A DNA stretch of 64,000 nt from DASSTY01 sp035760645 (GCA_035760645.1 DASTSO010000021.1:1-64000); one strand, 5' to 3'. Shown: positions 42,646 through 52,875, counted from the first letter of the stretch. Notes: a model not told the origin generated them from the sequence alone. Numbers and translations are program-made.

Positions 42646-42719
42646 TAGCGGGGGTGGGATTTGAACCCACGACCTCCGGGTTATGAGCCCGGCGAGCTAC
42701 CAGACTGCTCCACCCCGCG
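42646..42719 (-). tRNA. Initiator tRNA-fMet (CAT)
   Basis: The 74-nt gene begins CGCGGGGTGGAGCAGTCTGG, nearly as in other initiator tRNAs. The anticodon stem has the initiator GGG/CCC pairs around CTCATAA. Position 1 is C and position 72 reads T, so the end is unpaired as required, although the usual partner is A. Confidence 0.9.
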
Positions 42720-42765
42720 ACGCTGGCCCCTCGACTGCGGGACCGGACCTGCATCGCTCAACCAG

Positions 42766-42838
42766 AGCGGGAAACGGGACTCGAACCCGCGACCCCAACC
42801 TTGGCAAGGTTGTGCTCTACCAACTGAGCTATTCCCGC
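42766..42838 (-). tRNA. tRNA-Gly (GCC)
   Basis: The 73-nt cloverleaf has acceptor GCGGGAA/TTCCCGC, discriminator T, anticodon stem CAACC/GGTTG with loop TTGCCAA (anticodon GCC) and T-loop GGTTCGAGTCC. Confidence 0.93.
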
Positions 42839-42948
42839 GTTGAGGACGCCAATCTTAGCGTCCCACCCGACCTGGCGCAACTGCCTAACGCACCTGCCTG
42901 CGGTCGGGTTCCGGCCCGTCTACTTCGCTCGCCGCGCCGGGCCGGGAG

Positions 42949-43021
42949 TGGAGGCGAGGGGGATCGAACCCCTGACCTCGTGAATGCCATTCACGCGCTC
43001 TCCCAACTGAGCTACGCCCCC
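42949..43021 (-). tRNA. tRNA-Ala (GGC)
   Basis: The 73-nt cloverleaf has acceptor GGGGGCG/CGCCTCC with the G3-U70 alanine identity pair, discriminator A, anticodon stem CGTGA/TCACG with loop ATGGCAT (anticodon GGC) and T-loop GGTTCGATCC. It is the first gene of the cluster. Confidence 0.93.
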
Positions 43022-43274
43022 GTTATATTGTCGCGCCTCGCACTGCGAGGTGGACTTTTGCGGCGAGCACGGGAAGCTAGTTTGCAGGGTGGGGAGTGTC
43101 AAGCGGTCCGCGGCCCCGCGCACGCGGGCGCGAAGGCGTGAAAACCGGGGCCGGGCGCGACCGGAGCGCGACACCACAGCAGGGTCGGACACCGCGGCGC
43201 GGAACGTGCCGGGCGCGGTGGGGCGAACGAACCGGGGGAACCCCCGATTCAGGGACAGGGTTACCACTCACACG
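43022..43274. other. Divergent gap between tRNA cluster and sigma gene
   Basis: AT-rich GTTATATTG directly abuts the tRNA-Ala 5' end, and a 7-bp inverted repeat CCTCGCA-C-TGCGAGG lies at 43036-43050. The element is too close to the mature tRNA end to be a normal -10 for the cluster, so its role is unclear. The rest holds no gene; no strong ribosome site precedes the sigma ATG. Confidence 0.4.
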
Positions 43275-44312
43275 ATGCCGAAGAAGAAGACCGACTCCCA
43301 GAGCGACGCGCCGGCCACGCCGGCCACCAGCCGCCAGGCCGCGCCGCAGACCGCTCCTGACGGCCCCACGATGGCCGAGCTGACCGACGACATGACCACG
43401 GCCGAGATCCTGGCCGCCATGGCGCCGGCCAAGCCGCGCCGCGCCCGCAAGCGCGAGACGGCCAAGACCCTCGGCGTCTACGACTCCGACCGCGACATCC
43501 TCGACCAGTATCTCTACGAGGTGAGCCAGACCCCGCTGCTCACGCCGCAGCAGGAGATCGCCATCGCCAAGCGCGTGCGCGCCGGCGACCAGGAGGCGAT
43601 GCAGGAGCTGGTGAAGCGCAACCTGCGCTTCGTCATCTCGGTGGCGAAGAAGTACCAGAACCGCGGCCTCCCGCTCACCGACCTGATCGGCGAGGGGAAC
43701 GTGGGACTCCTCACCGCGGCGCGGAAGTTCGATCCCGACCAGGGCGTCAAGTTCATCTCCTACGCCGTCTGGTGGATCCGCCAGGCGATCCTCGCCTCGC
43801 TCGCGCGCCAGGGGCGCACGGTGCGCGTGCCCCTGAACCGCACGGCCGATCTCTCGAAGATCGTCCGCACCTCGGAGGCGCTCCGCCAGGAGCTCCGCCG
43901 CGAGCCGACGCCCGAGGAGATCGCCAACGCCACCGGGCTCTCGCTCGACGTGGTGCAGTCGCTCGCCGCGCTCAACACGAGCGACGTGCGGCTCGACGCG
44001 CCGCTCGATCCCGAGGGCGACCGCTCGCTCATCGAGCGCTTCGTCGCCGACGACCAGGGCGACGCCGAAGAGGCGGCGATGGACCAGTTCCTCAGCGAGG
44101 AGATCGAGAGCGCCCTCAAGACGCTCCCGCCCCGCGACGCCAAGGTGCTGCGGCTCTACTTCGGCCTCGACGGCGGGCGCGAGCACACGCTCGAGGAGAT
44201 CGGCGGCATGCTCGGCGTCACCCGCGAGCGCGTCCGCCAGCTCCGCGACCGCGCGCTCAAGCGCCTGCGCGAGGGCGAGGTGGGCCGGGCGCTGGCGAGC
44301 TTCGCGGCGTAG
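43275..44312 (+). CDS. RNA polymerase sigma factor, RpoD/SigA family
   Basis: The 345-residue protein has region 1.2 (DILDQYLYEVSQTPLLTPQQE), region 2 (LVKRNLRFVISVAKKYQNRG, LIGEGNVGLLTAARKFDP, KFISYAVWWIRQAILASLA), region 3, and region 4 with TLEEIGGMLGVTRERVRQLRDRALKRLR. Region 1.1 and the non-conserved insert are missing; instead there is a 70-residue Ala/Lys-rich start. It is a group 1 or 2 factor. Whether it is the main vegetative sigma cannot be told from here. A strong hairpin follows the stop. Confidence 0.93.
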   Translation: MPKKKTDSQSDAPATPATSRQAAPQTAPDGPTMAELTDDMTTAEILAAMAPAKPRRARKRETAKTLGVYDSDRDILDQYLYEVSQTPLLTPQQEIAIAKRVRAGDQEAMQELVKRNLRFVISVAKKYQNRGLPLTDLIGEGNVGLLTAARKFDPDQGVKFISYAVWWIRQAILASLARQGRTVRVPLNRTADLSKIVRTSEALRQELRREPTPEEIANATGLSLDVVQSLAALNTSDVRLDAPLDPEGDRSLIERFVADDQGDAEEAAMDQFLSEEIESALKTLPPRDAKVLRLYFGLDGGREHTLEEIGGMLGVTRERVRQLRDRALKRLREGEVGRALASFAA

Positions 44313-44315
44313 CAG

Positions 44316-44432
44316 GGCGGGAGGGCGGGACGGCGGGAAGCGCATCGAACGAACGAGCCTCCGGTGATGCCGCCGGAGGCTCGTTCGTCAGCGGGACCTC
44401 CCGCCGTCCCGCCGCTCCCGCCCTCCCGCCCG
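44316..44432. repeat. Inverted arrays of a GGCGGGAN octamer
   Basis: Three GGCGGGAN units at 44316-44339 are mirrored by CTCCCGCC/GTCCCGCC units at 44398-44432. They bracket the sigma-factor terminator. The same octamer recurs at 47644 and 48438. Confidence 0.6.
44349..44388 (+). terminator. Terminator of the sigma gene
   Basis: A 16-bp perfect stem (ACGAACGAGCCTCCGG and complement) with an 8-nt loop, 37 nt after the stop. No T-run follows. Confidence 0.75.
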
Positions 44433-44489
44433 TTTTGTGATCCCACCCCCTAGCCAATCCCCCCTCTCGCCGCGTACCTTCCGCTCGTG

Positions 44490-45248
44490 ATGCGGCTCGT
44501 GGCACTCCGACCCTCCGACCGGGCGGGATTTGTCGAGCATGTGGGCCGCTGGTCGACCGAAGCGGCGCGCGCGCTGACGGACGTTCCGACCTGGGGCCCC
44601 CTGCTCGCGGCGCAGATGCGGCGACTGGGGGTCGATTCCGTCCCCATCGCGCTGTTCATCGCCGTCTTCACCGGCATCGTCCTCTCGCTCCTCTCCAGCT
44701 ACATCTTCACCGGTGCCGTGCCGCTCTACTTCGTCGGCGCGCTCGTCGGGAAGACGGTCATGATGGAGCTGGGCCCCGTGCTCACCGGCATGGCGCTCGC
44801 CGGGCGGGTGGGCGCCAACATCTCGGCCGAGCTCGGGACGATGCGCGTCACCGAGCAGGTGGACGCGCTCGAGACGCTCGCCTACGACCCGATCGCCTAC
44901 CTCGCCGTGCCGCGGGTGCTCGCGGCGACGCTGATGTTCCCGGTCGTCACGGCGTTCGCGATGGCCGTCGGCGTCACCGCGGGGTGGATCACCTCGATCA
45001 ACCTGCTCGACCTCACGACGCAGGAGTTCGTGAAGGGGCTCCGCCAGTTCTACCAGTTCAAGGACATCTGGTTCGGGCTGGTCAAGAGCGCGAGCTTCGG
45101 CGCCGCGGTCGCCTTCATGGGCTGCCTGCAGGGCTTCCGCACCCAGGGCGGGGCCGAGGGCGTCGGGATCGCCACCACGCGCGCCGTGGTGCTGGGCTGC
45201 GAGGCGATCCTGGTGCTCGACGCCTTCTGGGCGCTGGTGCTGCTGTGA
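44490..45248 (+). CDS. mlaE: MlaE-type lipid ABC permease
   Basis: The 252-residue membrane protein has the MlaE pattern: AVFTGIVLSLLSSYIF, MMELGPVLTGMALAGRVGANISAELGTM with the EQVDALE loop, then PRVLAATLMFPVVTAFA and FGAAVAFMGCLQGF. It is the inner-membrane channel of a phospholipid transport system. A GTG one codon upstream is an alternative start. The ATPase and the MCE protein follow with short or overlapping junctions. Confidence 0.93.
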   Translation: MRLVALRPSDRAGFVEHVGRWSTEAARALTDVPTWGPLLAAQMRRLGVDSVPIALFIAVFTGIVLSLLSSYIFTGAVPLYFVGALVGKTVMMELGPVLTGMALAGRVGANISAELGTMRVTEQVDALETLAYDPIAYLAVPRVLAATLMFPVVTAFAMAVGVTAGWITSINLLDLTTQEFVKGLRQFYQFKDIWFGLVKSASFGAAVAFMGCLQGFRTQGGAEGVGIATTRAVVLGCEAILVLDAFWALVLL

Positions 45249-45270
45249 CGGCGGCCCGGCGGCACGGCCG

Positions 45271-46032
45271 ATGATCCGCCTCCTCGGGGTCGAGAAGGCC
45301 TTCGGCGCCAAGCCCGTCCTGCGCGGGGTCACGCTCGACATCCGCGACGGCGAGAACACCGTCATCATCGGGGGCTCGGGGACGGGCAAGAGCGTCACCC
45401 TCAAGTGCATCGTGGGGCTGATCGAGCCCGATGCGGGCACGGTCGAGGTGGACGGGCGGGACGTGCAGGGGCTGACGCGCGAGGAGCTCACGGCGCTGCG
45501 CGGGCGGATCGGCTACGTCTTCCAGTTCGCCGCCCTCTTCGACTCGATGACCGTGGCGGAGAACCTCCGCCTCGGGCTCGTGAAGCAGGGGCTCGACGCC
45601 GCGACGATCGCCGAGCGCGTCGCCGAGAGTCTCGCGATCGTGGACCTGCCCGACTGCGCCGCGAAGTATCCGGCCGAGCTCTCGGGCGGGATGCGCAAGC
45701 GGGTCGGCATCGCGCGCGCGATCGCGCTGCGGCCGCGCTACATCCTCTACGACGAGCCCACGTCGGGGCTCGACCCGGTCACGAGCGCCGTCATGGACGA
45801 GCTCATGGTGCGCACCCGCGACCTCGGCGTCACCGGGGTCGTCGTCACCCACGACATGCGCAGCGCCTTCACCGTCGGCGACCGCATCGCCATGCTCTAC
45901 GAAGGGACGATCCGCCAGGTGGGAACCGTCGAGGAGATCCGCGCGACCACGGATCCCGTGGTGCGCCAGTTCATCGAGGGCCGGCCGACGGCCGCGGCCC
46001 CCGTGCCGGCCGCGGGGAGAGTGGCGTCGTGA
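45271..46032 (+). CDS. mlaF: MlaF-type lipid ABC ATPase
   Basis: The 253-residue ATPase has Walker A GGSGTGKSVTLK, Q-loop FQFAALFDSMTVAENL, signature ELSGGMRKRVGIARA, Walker B ILYDEPTSGLDP and VVTHDM. LSGGMRKRV is the MlaF/MkL form. It powers phospholipid movement with MlaE. The 3' end overlaps mlaD by GTGA. Confidence 0.94.
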   Translation: MIRLLGVEKAFGAKPVLRGVTLDIRDGENTVIIGGSGTGKSVTLKCIVGLIEPDAGTVEVDGRDVQGLTREELTALRGRIGYVFQFAALFDSMTVAENLRLGLVKQGLDAATIAERVAESLAIVDLPDCAAKYPAELSGGMRKRVGIARAIALRPRYILYDEPTSGLDPVTSAVMDELMVRTRDLGVTGVVVTHDMRSAFTVGDRIAMLYEGTIRQVGTVEEIRATTDPVVRQFIEGRPTAAAPVPAAGRVAS

Positions 46033-47036
46033 AGCGGAAGAACGAGTTCGCCGTGGGGCTCTCGGTCCTGCTCGCCCTCGTGCTGGTGGTGGCGGCGGCG
46101 CTCTGGCTCAGCGAGGCCCACATGGGCCGCGGCGAGCAGACCTTCACGGCGCGCTTCCGCGCGATCGAAGGCCTCACGGCCGGCTCGCCCGTCACCCTGC
46201 GGGGCGTGAAGGTGGGCAAGGTGGTCGCCGTGCGGCTCGCCCCGGGCGACTGGGTCGAGATCGACTTCACCGTGGGCCAGGGCGTCGAGATGCCGGCCAA
46301 GCCGGCGGTCGTGGCGAGCGCCTCGAGTCTCTTCGGCGAGTGGACGGCGACGATCACCGCGCTCGAGCCGCTGCCGGACGACCCCAACATGCGGGCCGAC
46401 CTCCTCGCCGCCGCGGCCGCCGGCGGCGACGCGATCCCCGGCACCACGCTGCCCGACATCGGCCAGCTCACCGCGCAGGCGAGCCGCATCGCGACCGACA
46501 TCGCCGGCCTCACCGACCGGATCCAGAACACCTTCGACAGCGCGGCGGTGAAGGACATGCGCCGCAGCATCCTCGCGCTCGCCTCGGTGACGAACCGGCT
46601 CGCCGTCTTCGCCGAGGCGCAGACCGGACGGCTCGACCGCATCAGCGGCAACGCCCAGACCGCGTCCGACGCCGCGGTGGCGGCGAGCCGCAGCCTTCAG
46701 ACGACGATGGGGCGGGTCGACGCGGCGACCGCCAACGGCGAGATCCAGGCGATCGTCGGCAACGGCAAGGACGCCTCGGCCGACCTGCGCCAGGCGGCCG
46801 CCGATCTCCGCAGCGTCATGGCCGCGGCCCGCCAGAACCAGGCGAGCCTCGTCGGCGTGATCCAGAGCGCCGACAGCCTGATGCAGAAGATCCAGCGCGG
46901 GCAGGGCACGCTGGGCATGCTGGCCACCGACAGCGCGCTCTATCGGGAGACGACGCTCACGATGCGGCAGTTCCGCGAGCTGCTCACCGACCTGCAGGCG
47001 CATCCGCGCAAGTACCTGAAGATCTCCGTCTTCTGA
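46029..47036 (+). CDS. mlaD: MCE/MlaD-type lipid-binding protein
   Basis: The 335-residue protein has a membrane anchor (about 8-28), an MCE domain with FRAIEGLTAGSPVTLRGVKV, GKVVAVRL and VVASASSLFGEW, and a long helical tail with many Ala/Ser/Gln heptads (about 150-330), longer than MlaD of enterics. It would bind lipid in the periplasm and form part of the bridge to the outer membrane. The GTG start overlaps the mlaF stop. Confidence 0.9.
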   Translation: MKRKNEFAVGLSVLLALVLVVAAALWLSEAHMGRGEQTFTARFRAIEGLTAGSPVTLRGVKVGKVVAVRLAPGDWVEIDFTVGQGVEMPAKPAVVASASSLFGEWTATITALEPLPDDPNMRADLLAAAAAGGDAIPGTTLPDIGQLTAQASRIATDIAGLTDRIQNTFDSAAVKDMRRSILALASVTNRLAVFAEAQTGRLDRISGNAQTASDAAVAASRSLQTTMGRVDAATANGEIQAIVGNGKDASADLRQAAADLRSVMAAARQNQASLVGVIQSADSLMQKIQRGQGTLGMLATDSALYRETTLTMRQFRELLTDLQAHPRKYLKISVF

Positions 47037-47055
47037 GGCGAGGCGAGGCGAGCAC

Positions 47056-47640
47056 ATGGGCAAGCGGCGGCCGGACCTCGAGGTGAGCGCGGGCGGCATC
47101 GTCTTCCGGCGGGGGCCGGACGGCGCGGCGAAGTTCCTGCTCATCCGCGACTCCTACGCCAACTGGGGCTTCCCCAAGGGGCACCTCGAGGAGGGGGAGA
47201 CGCCGGCCCAGGCCGCCCAGCGCGAGACCGCCGAAGAGACGGGCCTCGCGCGGCTCGCGCTGCAGGGGCCGATCCGCGTCATCGACTGGCATTTCCGTTT
47301 CCGCGGCCGCCACATCCACAAGTACTGCCACTTCTTCCTCTTCGAGTCGCCCGACGGCGAGGCGGTGCCGCAGACCGACGAGGGGATCACCGCCGTGCGC
47401 TGGCTCCCGCTCGAAGCCGCCCTCGAAGCGCTCTCCTACGACAACGCCCGCGGCGTCCTCAAGCGCGCCGGCGAGATGGTGCGCACGCTGGTCGCGGTGG
47501 GGCGGGGACGGCCACTGGAGCGGGCCGGCTCGCGGCAGGGCGGGACGGCCGCAGACGGCACGGCCGAGGACGCGGCGGCGGCCACCCCGATGCCCGCGCC
47601 GCTGCCGCCGCGTCCGACCGACGACTCGCTGCCGGTCTGA
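47056..47640 (+). CDS. NUDIX hydrolase
   Basis: The 194-residue protein has SAGGIVFRR, WGFPKGHLEEGETPAQAAQR and ETAEETGL, a complete Nudix box (GX5EX7REUXEEXGU). It is close to diadenosine polyphosphate or nucleotide hydrolases of the MutT superfamily; the substrate is unknown. The 45-residue tail is Ala/Gly/Pro-rich and probably disordered. It lies 20 nt behind mlaD. Confidence 0.9.
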   Translation: MGKRRPDLEVSAGGIVFRRGPDGAAKFLLIRDSYANWGFPKGHLEEGETPAQAAQRETAEETGLARLALQGPIRVIDWHFRFRGRHIHKYCHFFLFESPDGEAVPQTDEGITAVRWLPLEAALEALSYDNARGVLKRAGEMVRTLVAVGRGRPLERAGSRQGGTAADGTAEDAAAATPMPAPLPPRPTDDSLPV

Positions 47641-47643
47641 CAC

Positions 47644-47667
47644 CTCCCGCCGTCCCGCCCTCCCGCC
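47644..47667. repeat. Three CTCCCGCC/GTCCCGCC octamers
   Basis: Three tandem units of the octamer seen at 44316 and 48438 fill the gap between the NUDIX and AraC-type genes. Confidence 0.5.
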
Positions 47668-47669
47668 GC

Positions 47670-48491
47670 ATGTCCGTGGTCGCCGCGCTGCTCGACAGCC
47701 CCGCCGCGCTGCTGGCGCTCCGGCGCACGCTGCCGCGCGGCGGGCCGCGGGTGGTGGCGTGCCGCGGGCTCGCGGCACTGCACCGGGTGCTCGAGGCGCG
47801 GCTGATCGACGCCGTCGTCCTCACCCCGCAGCCCGCGCTCCTCGGCGAGATCGCCGAGCTGGGGGAGCGGCTCCCGGAGGTGCCGGTGGTGGGCTACGGC
47901 GCGTTCCGCGCCGACGACGGCGAGCTCCTCGTCGCCTGCGTCGAGCGCTCGGTCGCGGCCCTCGCCGTCGAAGGGGTGGACGACGCGGTGGTGGGCGAGC
48001 TCGTCATGCGCGCCTCCGCCACGGCGCGCCGGCGCGAGGCGCTGGCCGACGCACCCCGGGTGCTGCGGCTCAACGAGCCGCTCCAGCGGCGCGCCTGGGA
48101 GGTGCTGCTCGCCGAGGTGGAGACGCCGATGCCGACCGCCTCGCTGGCGCGCCGGCTGGCGGTGAGCCGCGAGCACCTCAGCCGCCAGTTCGGCGCCGGC
48201 GGCGCCCCCAATCTCAAGCGCGTGATCGACCTCACCCGCATCGCCTGCGCCGCGCAGCTCCTGCAGAACCCCGGCTACACCACCGCCACGGCGGTGAAGG
48301 TCCTCCGCTTCGCCTCCCCCAGCCACCTCAACGCCACCGCCCGCCGCATCGCCGGCGTCCCCGCCCGAGAGCTCGGCGCCCTCGGCCCGCGCGGCGTGCT
48401 CGCGGCATTCGTGCGGGGGAAGACGCGGAGCCGGGCGGGCGGGACGGCGGGACGGCGGGACGGCGGGAAGATGCGTCCCGCCGACTCGTAG
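47670..48491 (+). CDS. AraC-type helix-turn-helix regulator
   Basis: The 273-residue protein has a receiver-like but unrecognised N-terminal half and an AraC HTH in the second half: ASLARRLAVSREHLSRQFGAGG, LTRIACAAQLLQNPGYT, then ATAVKVLRFASPSHLNATARRIAG. The last 15-20 residues (GGTAGRRDGGK and around) come from the octamer repeat reading through the gene end, so the tail is probably not functional. Target and signal are unknown. Confidence 0.8.
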   Translation: MSVVAALLDSPAALLALRRTLPRGGPRVVACRGLAALHRVLEARLIDAVVLTPQPALLGEIAELGERLPEVPVVGYGAFRADDGELLVACVERSVAALAVEGVDDAVVGELVMRASATARRREALADAPRVLRLNEPLQRRAWEVLLAEVETPMPTASLARRLAVSREHLSRQFGAGGAPNLKRVIDLTRIACAAQLLQNPGYTTATAVKVLRFASPSHLNATARRIAGVPARELGALGPRGVLAAFVRGKTRSRAGGTAGRRDGGKMRPADS

Positions 48492-48560
48492 GACCGACCG
48501 CCCCTGCATCGCGGCCCGCGTTACGTCCGCTCCCGCCGTCCCGCCGTCCCGCCGTCCCGC
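48438..48560. repeat. Inverted octamer arrays before the atp operon
   Basis: Four GGCGGGA(C/A) units at 48438-48469, inside the end of the AraC-type gene, face nearly four TCCCGCCG units at 48531-48560. Together they could pair into a stem around the gene end. Confidence 0.6.
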
Positions 48561-48625
48561 TGCACTCTCCACCCTACCATTCCCCCCCGCCTCGCCTACC
48601 TTTCCGGCTTGCCCTCGGCCGGGTT

Positions 48626-48643
48626 TTGTGATTATTTTCACAA
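48626..48643. promoter_or_regulatory. CRP-like palindrome upstream of atpA
   Basis: TTGTGATTATTTTCACAA is a perfect TTGTGA-N6-TCACAA palindrome, the CRP/FNR-superfamily half-site geometry, 42 nt before the atpA ATG, in the only AT-rich patch nearby. Binding by a CRP-like regulator is inferred. Confidence 0.55.
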
Positions 48644-48685
48644 GCTTTTCCCGACACCGCCACTTTTAGCCAGGCTCGATACTCA

Positions 48686-50263
<1,578 letters not shown>

Positions 50264-50273
50264 GGCCCCGACC

Positions 50274-51167
50274 ATGGCCAAGGGTCGTCAACTCAAGGGG
50301 CGGATCCGCTCCGTCCAGAACACGCGCAAGATCACCCGGACGATGGAGCTGGTGGCCACGTCCAAGCTGAAGCGCGCGCAGGACCGGGTCGTCGCGGCCC
50401 GGCCCTACGCCGACGCGCTGCGCGAGGTGATCGGCGATCTCATGACGCCGGAGCTGGCGGAGCGCTTCCCGCTGCTCCGCCGCCCCGCGCCGCCCGCCGA
50501 GGGCGGGCCGCGGCGCGCGGCGCTCATCCTGCTCACGGCGAACCGCGGCCTGGCCGGCGCCTACAACGCGAACCTGATCAAGGAAGCGCGGCGCCGCATC
50601 CAGCAGCTCGAGAGCGAGGGCTACGAGGTCGAGCTCCACGGCGTGGGCAAGAAGGGCATCGGCTTCTTCAAGTACCTGGGCCGCGAGTTCGCCGTCGAGC
50701 GCACCGACATCGGCGACAAGCCCACGGCGGCGCACGCCGCCGAGCTGGTGGCGCCGCTCATCGCGGCCTACGAGCGCGGCGAGCTGGCGAGCGTGGACCT
50801 GGTGCAGCCGCAGTTCCTCAGCGCGCTCTCGACGCCGCCGGCCACCGTCCGGGTGCTCCCGGTCGAGGCGCCCGCGGCGCGGCCGGGCACGGCGGACGCC
50901 GGCACGCCCGACTACCTGCTCGAGCCGAGCGCGGACGCGATCCTCGAGGAGCTGCTGCCGCTCTACGTCCGCAACGCGGTCTACCGCGGGCTGGTCGAGA
51001 TGGTCGCGGCCTTCTACGGCGCGCAGCGCACGGCCATGAAGAACGCGACGGACAACGCGGGCGAGGTGCTCGAGTACCTCAAGCGGACCTACAACCGGCA
51101 GCGCCAGGCGCAGATCACGCAGGAGATCGCGGAGATCGTCGGCGGCGCGGCGGCTCTGCAACAATAA
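50274..51167 (+). CDS. atpG: ATP synthase F1 subunit gamma
   Basis: The 297-residue subunit starts MAKGRQLKGRIRSVQNTRKI, then TRTMELVATSKLKRAQ, and ends with ALYNRQRQAQITQEI-like helix (YNRQRQAQITQEIAEIVGGA). AALILLTANRGLAGAYNANL marks the central domain. It is the rotating shaft. The length is as usual. Confidence 0.96.
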   Translation: MAKGRQLKGRIRSVQNTRKITRTMELVATSKLKRAQDRVVAARPYADALREVIGDLMTPELAERFPLLRRPAPPAEGGPRRAALILLTANRGLAGAYNANLIKEARRRIQQLESEGYEVELHGVGKKGIGFFKYLGREFAVERTDIGDKPTAAHAAELVAPLIAAYERGELASVDLVQPQFLSALSTPPATVRVLPVEAPAARPGTADAGTPDYLLEPSADAILEELLPLYVRNAVYRGLVEMVAAFYGAQRTAMKNATDNAGEVLEYLKRTYNRQRQAQITQEIAEIVGGAAALQQ

Positions 51168-51184
51168 CCGGGGACGAAACGATC

Positions 51185-52615
51185 ATGGCAACCGCAGTGG
51201 GCACGCAGAACATCGGCACGATCGTGCAGGTCATCGGCCCGGTGCTCGACGTGGAGTTCGAGCCGGAGCACCTGCCCGAGATCTACAACGCGCTGGTCAT
51301 CGAGGACGACAGCGGCACGACGCCGGTGCGCCTGGCCGCCGAGGTGCAGCAGCACATCGGGCAGAACCAGGTGCGCGCGGTGGCGATGAGCTCGACCGAT
51401 GGCGTCACGCGCGGCATGCGCGTCGTGGACACGGGCGCGCCGATCACGGTCCCGGTCGGCGACGTCGCCCTCGGGCGCATCCTCAACGTCCTCGGCGAGC
51501 CGGTCGACGGCGGCGCGACGATCCCGGCGGACGCCGAGCGCTGGTCGATCCACCGCCCGGCCCCGCAGTTCGTCGACCTCCTGCCGAAGACCGAAATCTT
51601 CGAGACGGGCATCAAGGTCATCGATCTGATCGCGCCGTTCGTGAAGGGCGGCAAGATCGGCCTCTTCGGCGGCGCCGGCGTCGGCAAGACGGTCGTCATC
51701 CAGGAGCTGATCAACAACGTCGCCAAGGGCCACGGCGGCAAGTCGGTGTTCGTCGGCGTCGGCGAGCGCACGCGCGAGGGGAACGACCTCTACCTCGAGT
51801 TCCAGGAGGCGGGGATCCTCGACAACGTCGCGCTCATCTACGGCCAGATGAACGAGCCGCCCGGCGCCCGCCTGCGCGTCGGCCTCTCGGGCCTGACGGT
51901 GGCGGAGTACTTCCGCGACGTCGAGGGCCAGGACGTGCTCCTCTTCGTCGACAACATCTTCCGCTTCACGCAGGCGGGCTCCGAGGTCTCCGCGCTCCTC
52001 GGCCGCATGCCGAGCGCCGTGGGCTACCAGCCGACGCTGGCGACCGAGATGGGCGACCTCCAGGAGCGCATCACGTCGACCAACAAGGGCTCGATCACCT
52101 CGGTGCAGGCGATCTACGTCCCGGCCGACGACCTCACCGACCCGGCCCCGGCCACGGCGTTCGCGCACCTCGACGCCACGGTCGTGCTCTCGCGCTCGAT
52201 CGCCGAGCTCGGCATCTATCCCGCGGTCGACCCGCTCGACTCCTCGTCGCGCATCCTCGACCCGCAGTTCGTCGGCGAGCGGCACTACAACGTCGCCATC
52301 GGCGTGCAGCGCACGCTCCAGCGCTACAAGGCGCTCCAGGACATCATCGCGATCCTCGGCATGGACGAGCTCTCCGAGGACGACAAGCTCGTCGTGGCGC
52401 GCGCGCGGCGCATCCAGCGCTTCCTCTCGCAGCCCTTCCACGTCGCCGAGCAGTTCACCGGCTTCCCGGGCAAGTACGTCAAGCTCGAGGAGACGATCGC
52501 CTCCTTCGAGCGCGTGCTGTCGGGCGAGTTCGACCACCTGCCCGAGCAGGCCTTCTACATGGTCGGCGGGATCGACGAGGCGGTCGAGAAGGCCAAGAAG
52601 CTGGCGAGCGCGTGA
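51185..52615 (+). CDS. atpD: ATP synthase F1 subunit beta
   Basis: The 476-residue catalytic subunit has GRILNVLGEPVDGG, P-loop GGAGVGKTVVIQELINNVAK, VGERTREGNDLYLE, DVLLFVDNIFRFTQAGSEVSALLGRMPSAVGYQPT-type Walker B region and a C-terminal SEDDKLVVARARRIQRFLSQPF. It is complete. The stop overlaps the epsilon start (TGATG). Confidence 0.97.
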   Translation: MATAVGTQNIGTIVQVIGPVLDVEFEPEHLPEIYNALVIEDDSGTTPVRLAAEVQQHIGQNQVRAVAMSSTDGVTRGMRVVDTGAPITVPVGDVALGRILNVLGEPVDGGATIPADAERWSIHRPAPQFVDLLPKTEIFETGIKVIDLIAPFVKGGKIGLFGGAGVGKTVVIQELINNVAKGHGGKSVFVGVGERTREGNDLYLEFQEAGILDNVALIYGQMNEPPGARLRVGLSGLTVAEYFRDVEGQDVLLFVDNIFRFTQAGSEVSALLGRMPSAVGYQPTLATEMGDLQERITSTNKGSITSVQAIYVPADDLTDPAPATAFAHLDATVVLSRSIAELGIYPAVDPLDSSSRILDPQFVGERHYNVAIGVQRTLQRYKALQDIIAILGMDELSEDDKLVVARARRIQRFLSQPFHVAEQFTGFPGKYVKLEETIASFERVLSGEFDHLPEQAFYMVGGIDEAVEKAKKLASA

Positions 52616-52875
52616 TGCAGGTCACGGTCATCTCCCCCGAGGCGGCCATGTTCGATGGCCAGGCGGACGCGGTCGTCGCGCCCGCCACGGACGGGGACGT
52701 CGGCATCCTGTCCAATCACGCGCCGTACATGACGCTGCTGGGCCACGGCACGCTCGTGGTCCGGCAGGGCGCCGCGGAGCACCGGTTCACGGTGCGCGGC
52801 GGGTTCCTGCAGGTCGTCCATAATCGCGTTCGAGTGGTGGCGGAACACGTGCAAGGAGGAGTGAATGCGGCGTAA
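52615..52875 (+). CDS. atpC: ATP synthase F1 subunit epsilon, short form
   Basis: The 86-residue subunit is the N-terminal beta-sandwich only: MQVTVISPEAAMFDGQADAV, ATDGDVGILSNHAPYMTLLG and FTVRGGFLQVVHNRVRVVAE. The C-terminal helical hairpin that inhibits ATP hydrolysis in many bacteria is absent. The ATG overlaps the atpD stop. It overlaps the next gene by 11 nt. Confidence 0.93.
   Translation: MQVTVISPEAAMFDGQADAVVAPATDGDVGILSNHAPYMTLLGHGTLVVRQGAAEHRFTVRGGFLQVVHNRVRVVAEHVQGGVNAA

Noticed and set aside
43022..43030. GTTATATTG as the promoter of the tRNA cluster
   Set aside because: It touches the mature tRNA-Ala 5' end, leaving no room for a normal start site, and no -35 is visible on either strand.
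44433..44441. TTTTGTGAT before mlaE as a CRP site
   Set aside because: The second half-site TCACA is absent; it is only half of the palindrome seen before atpA.
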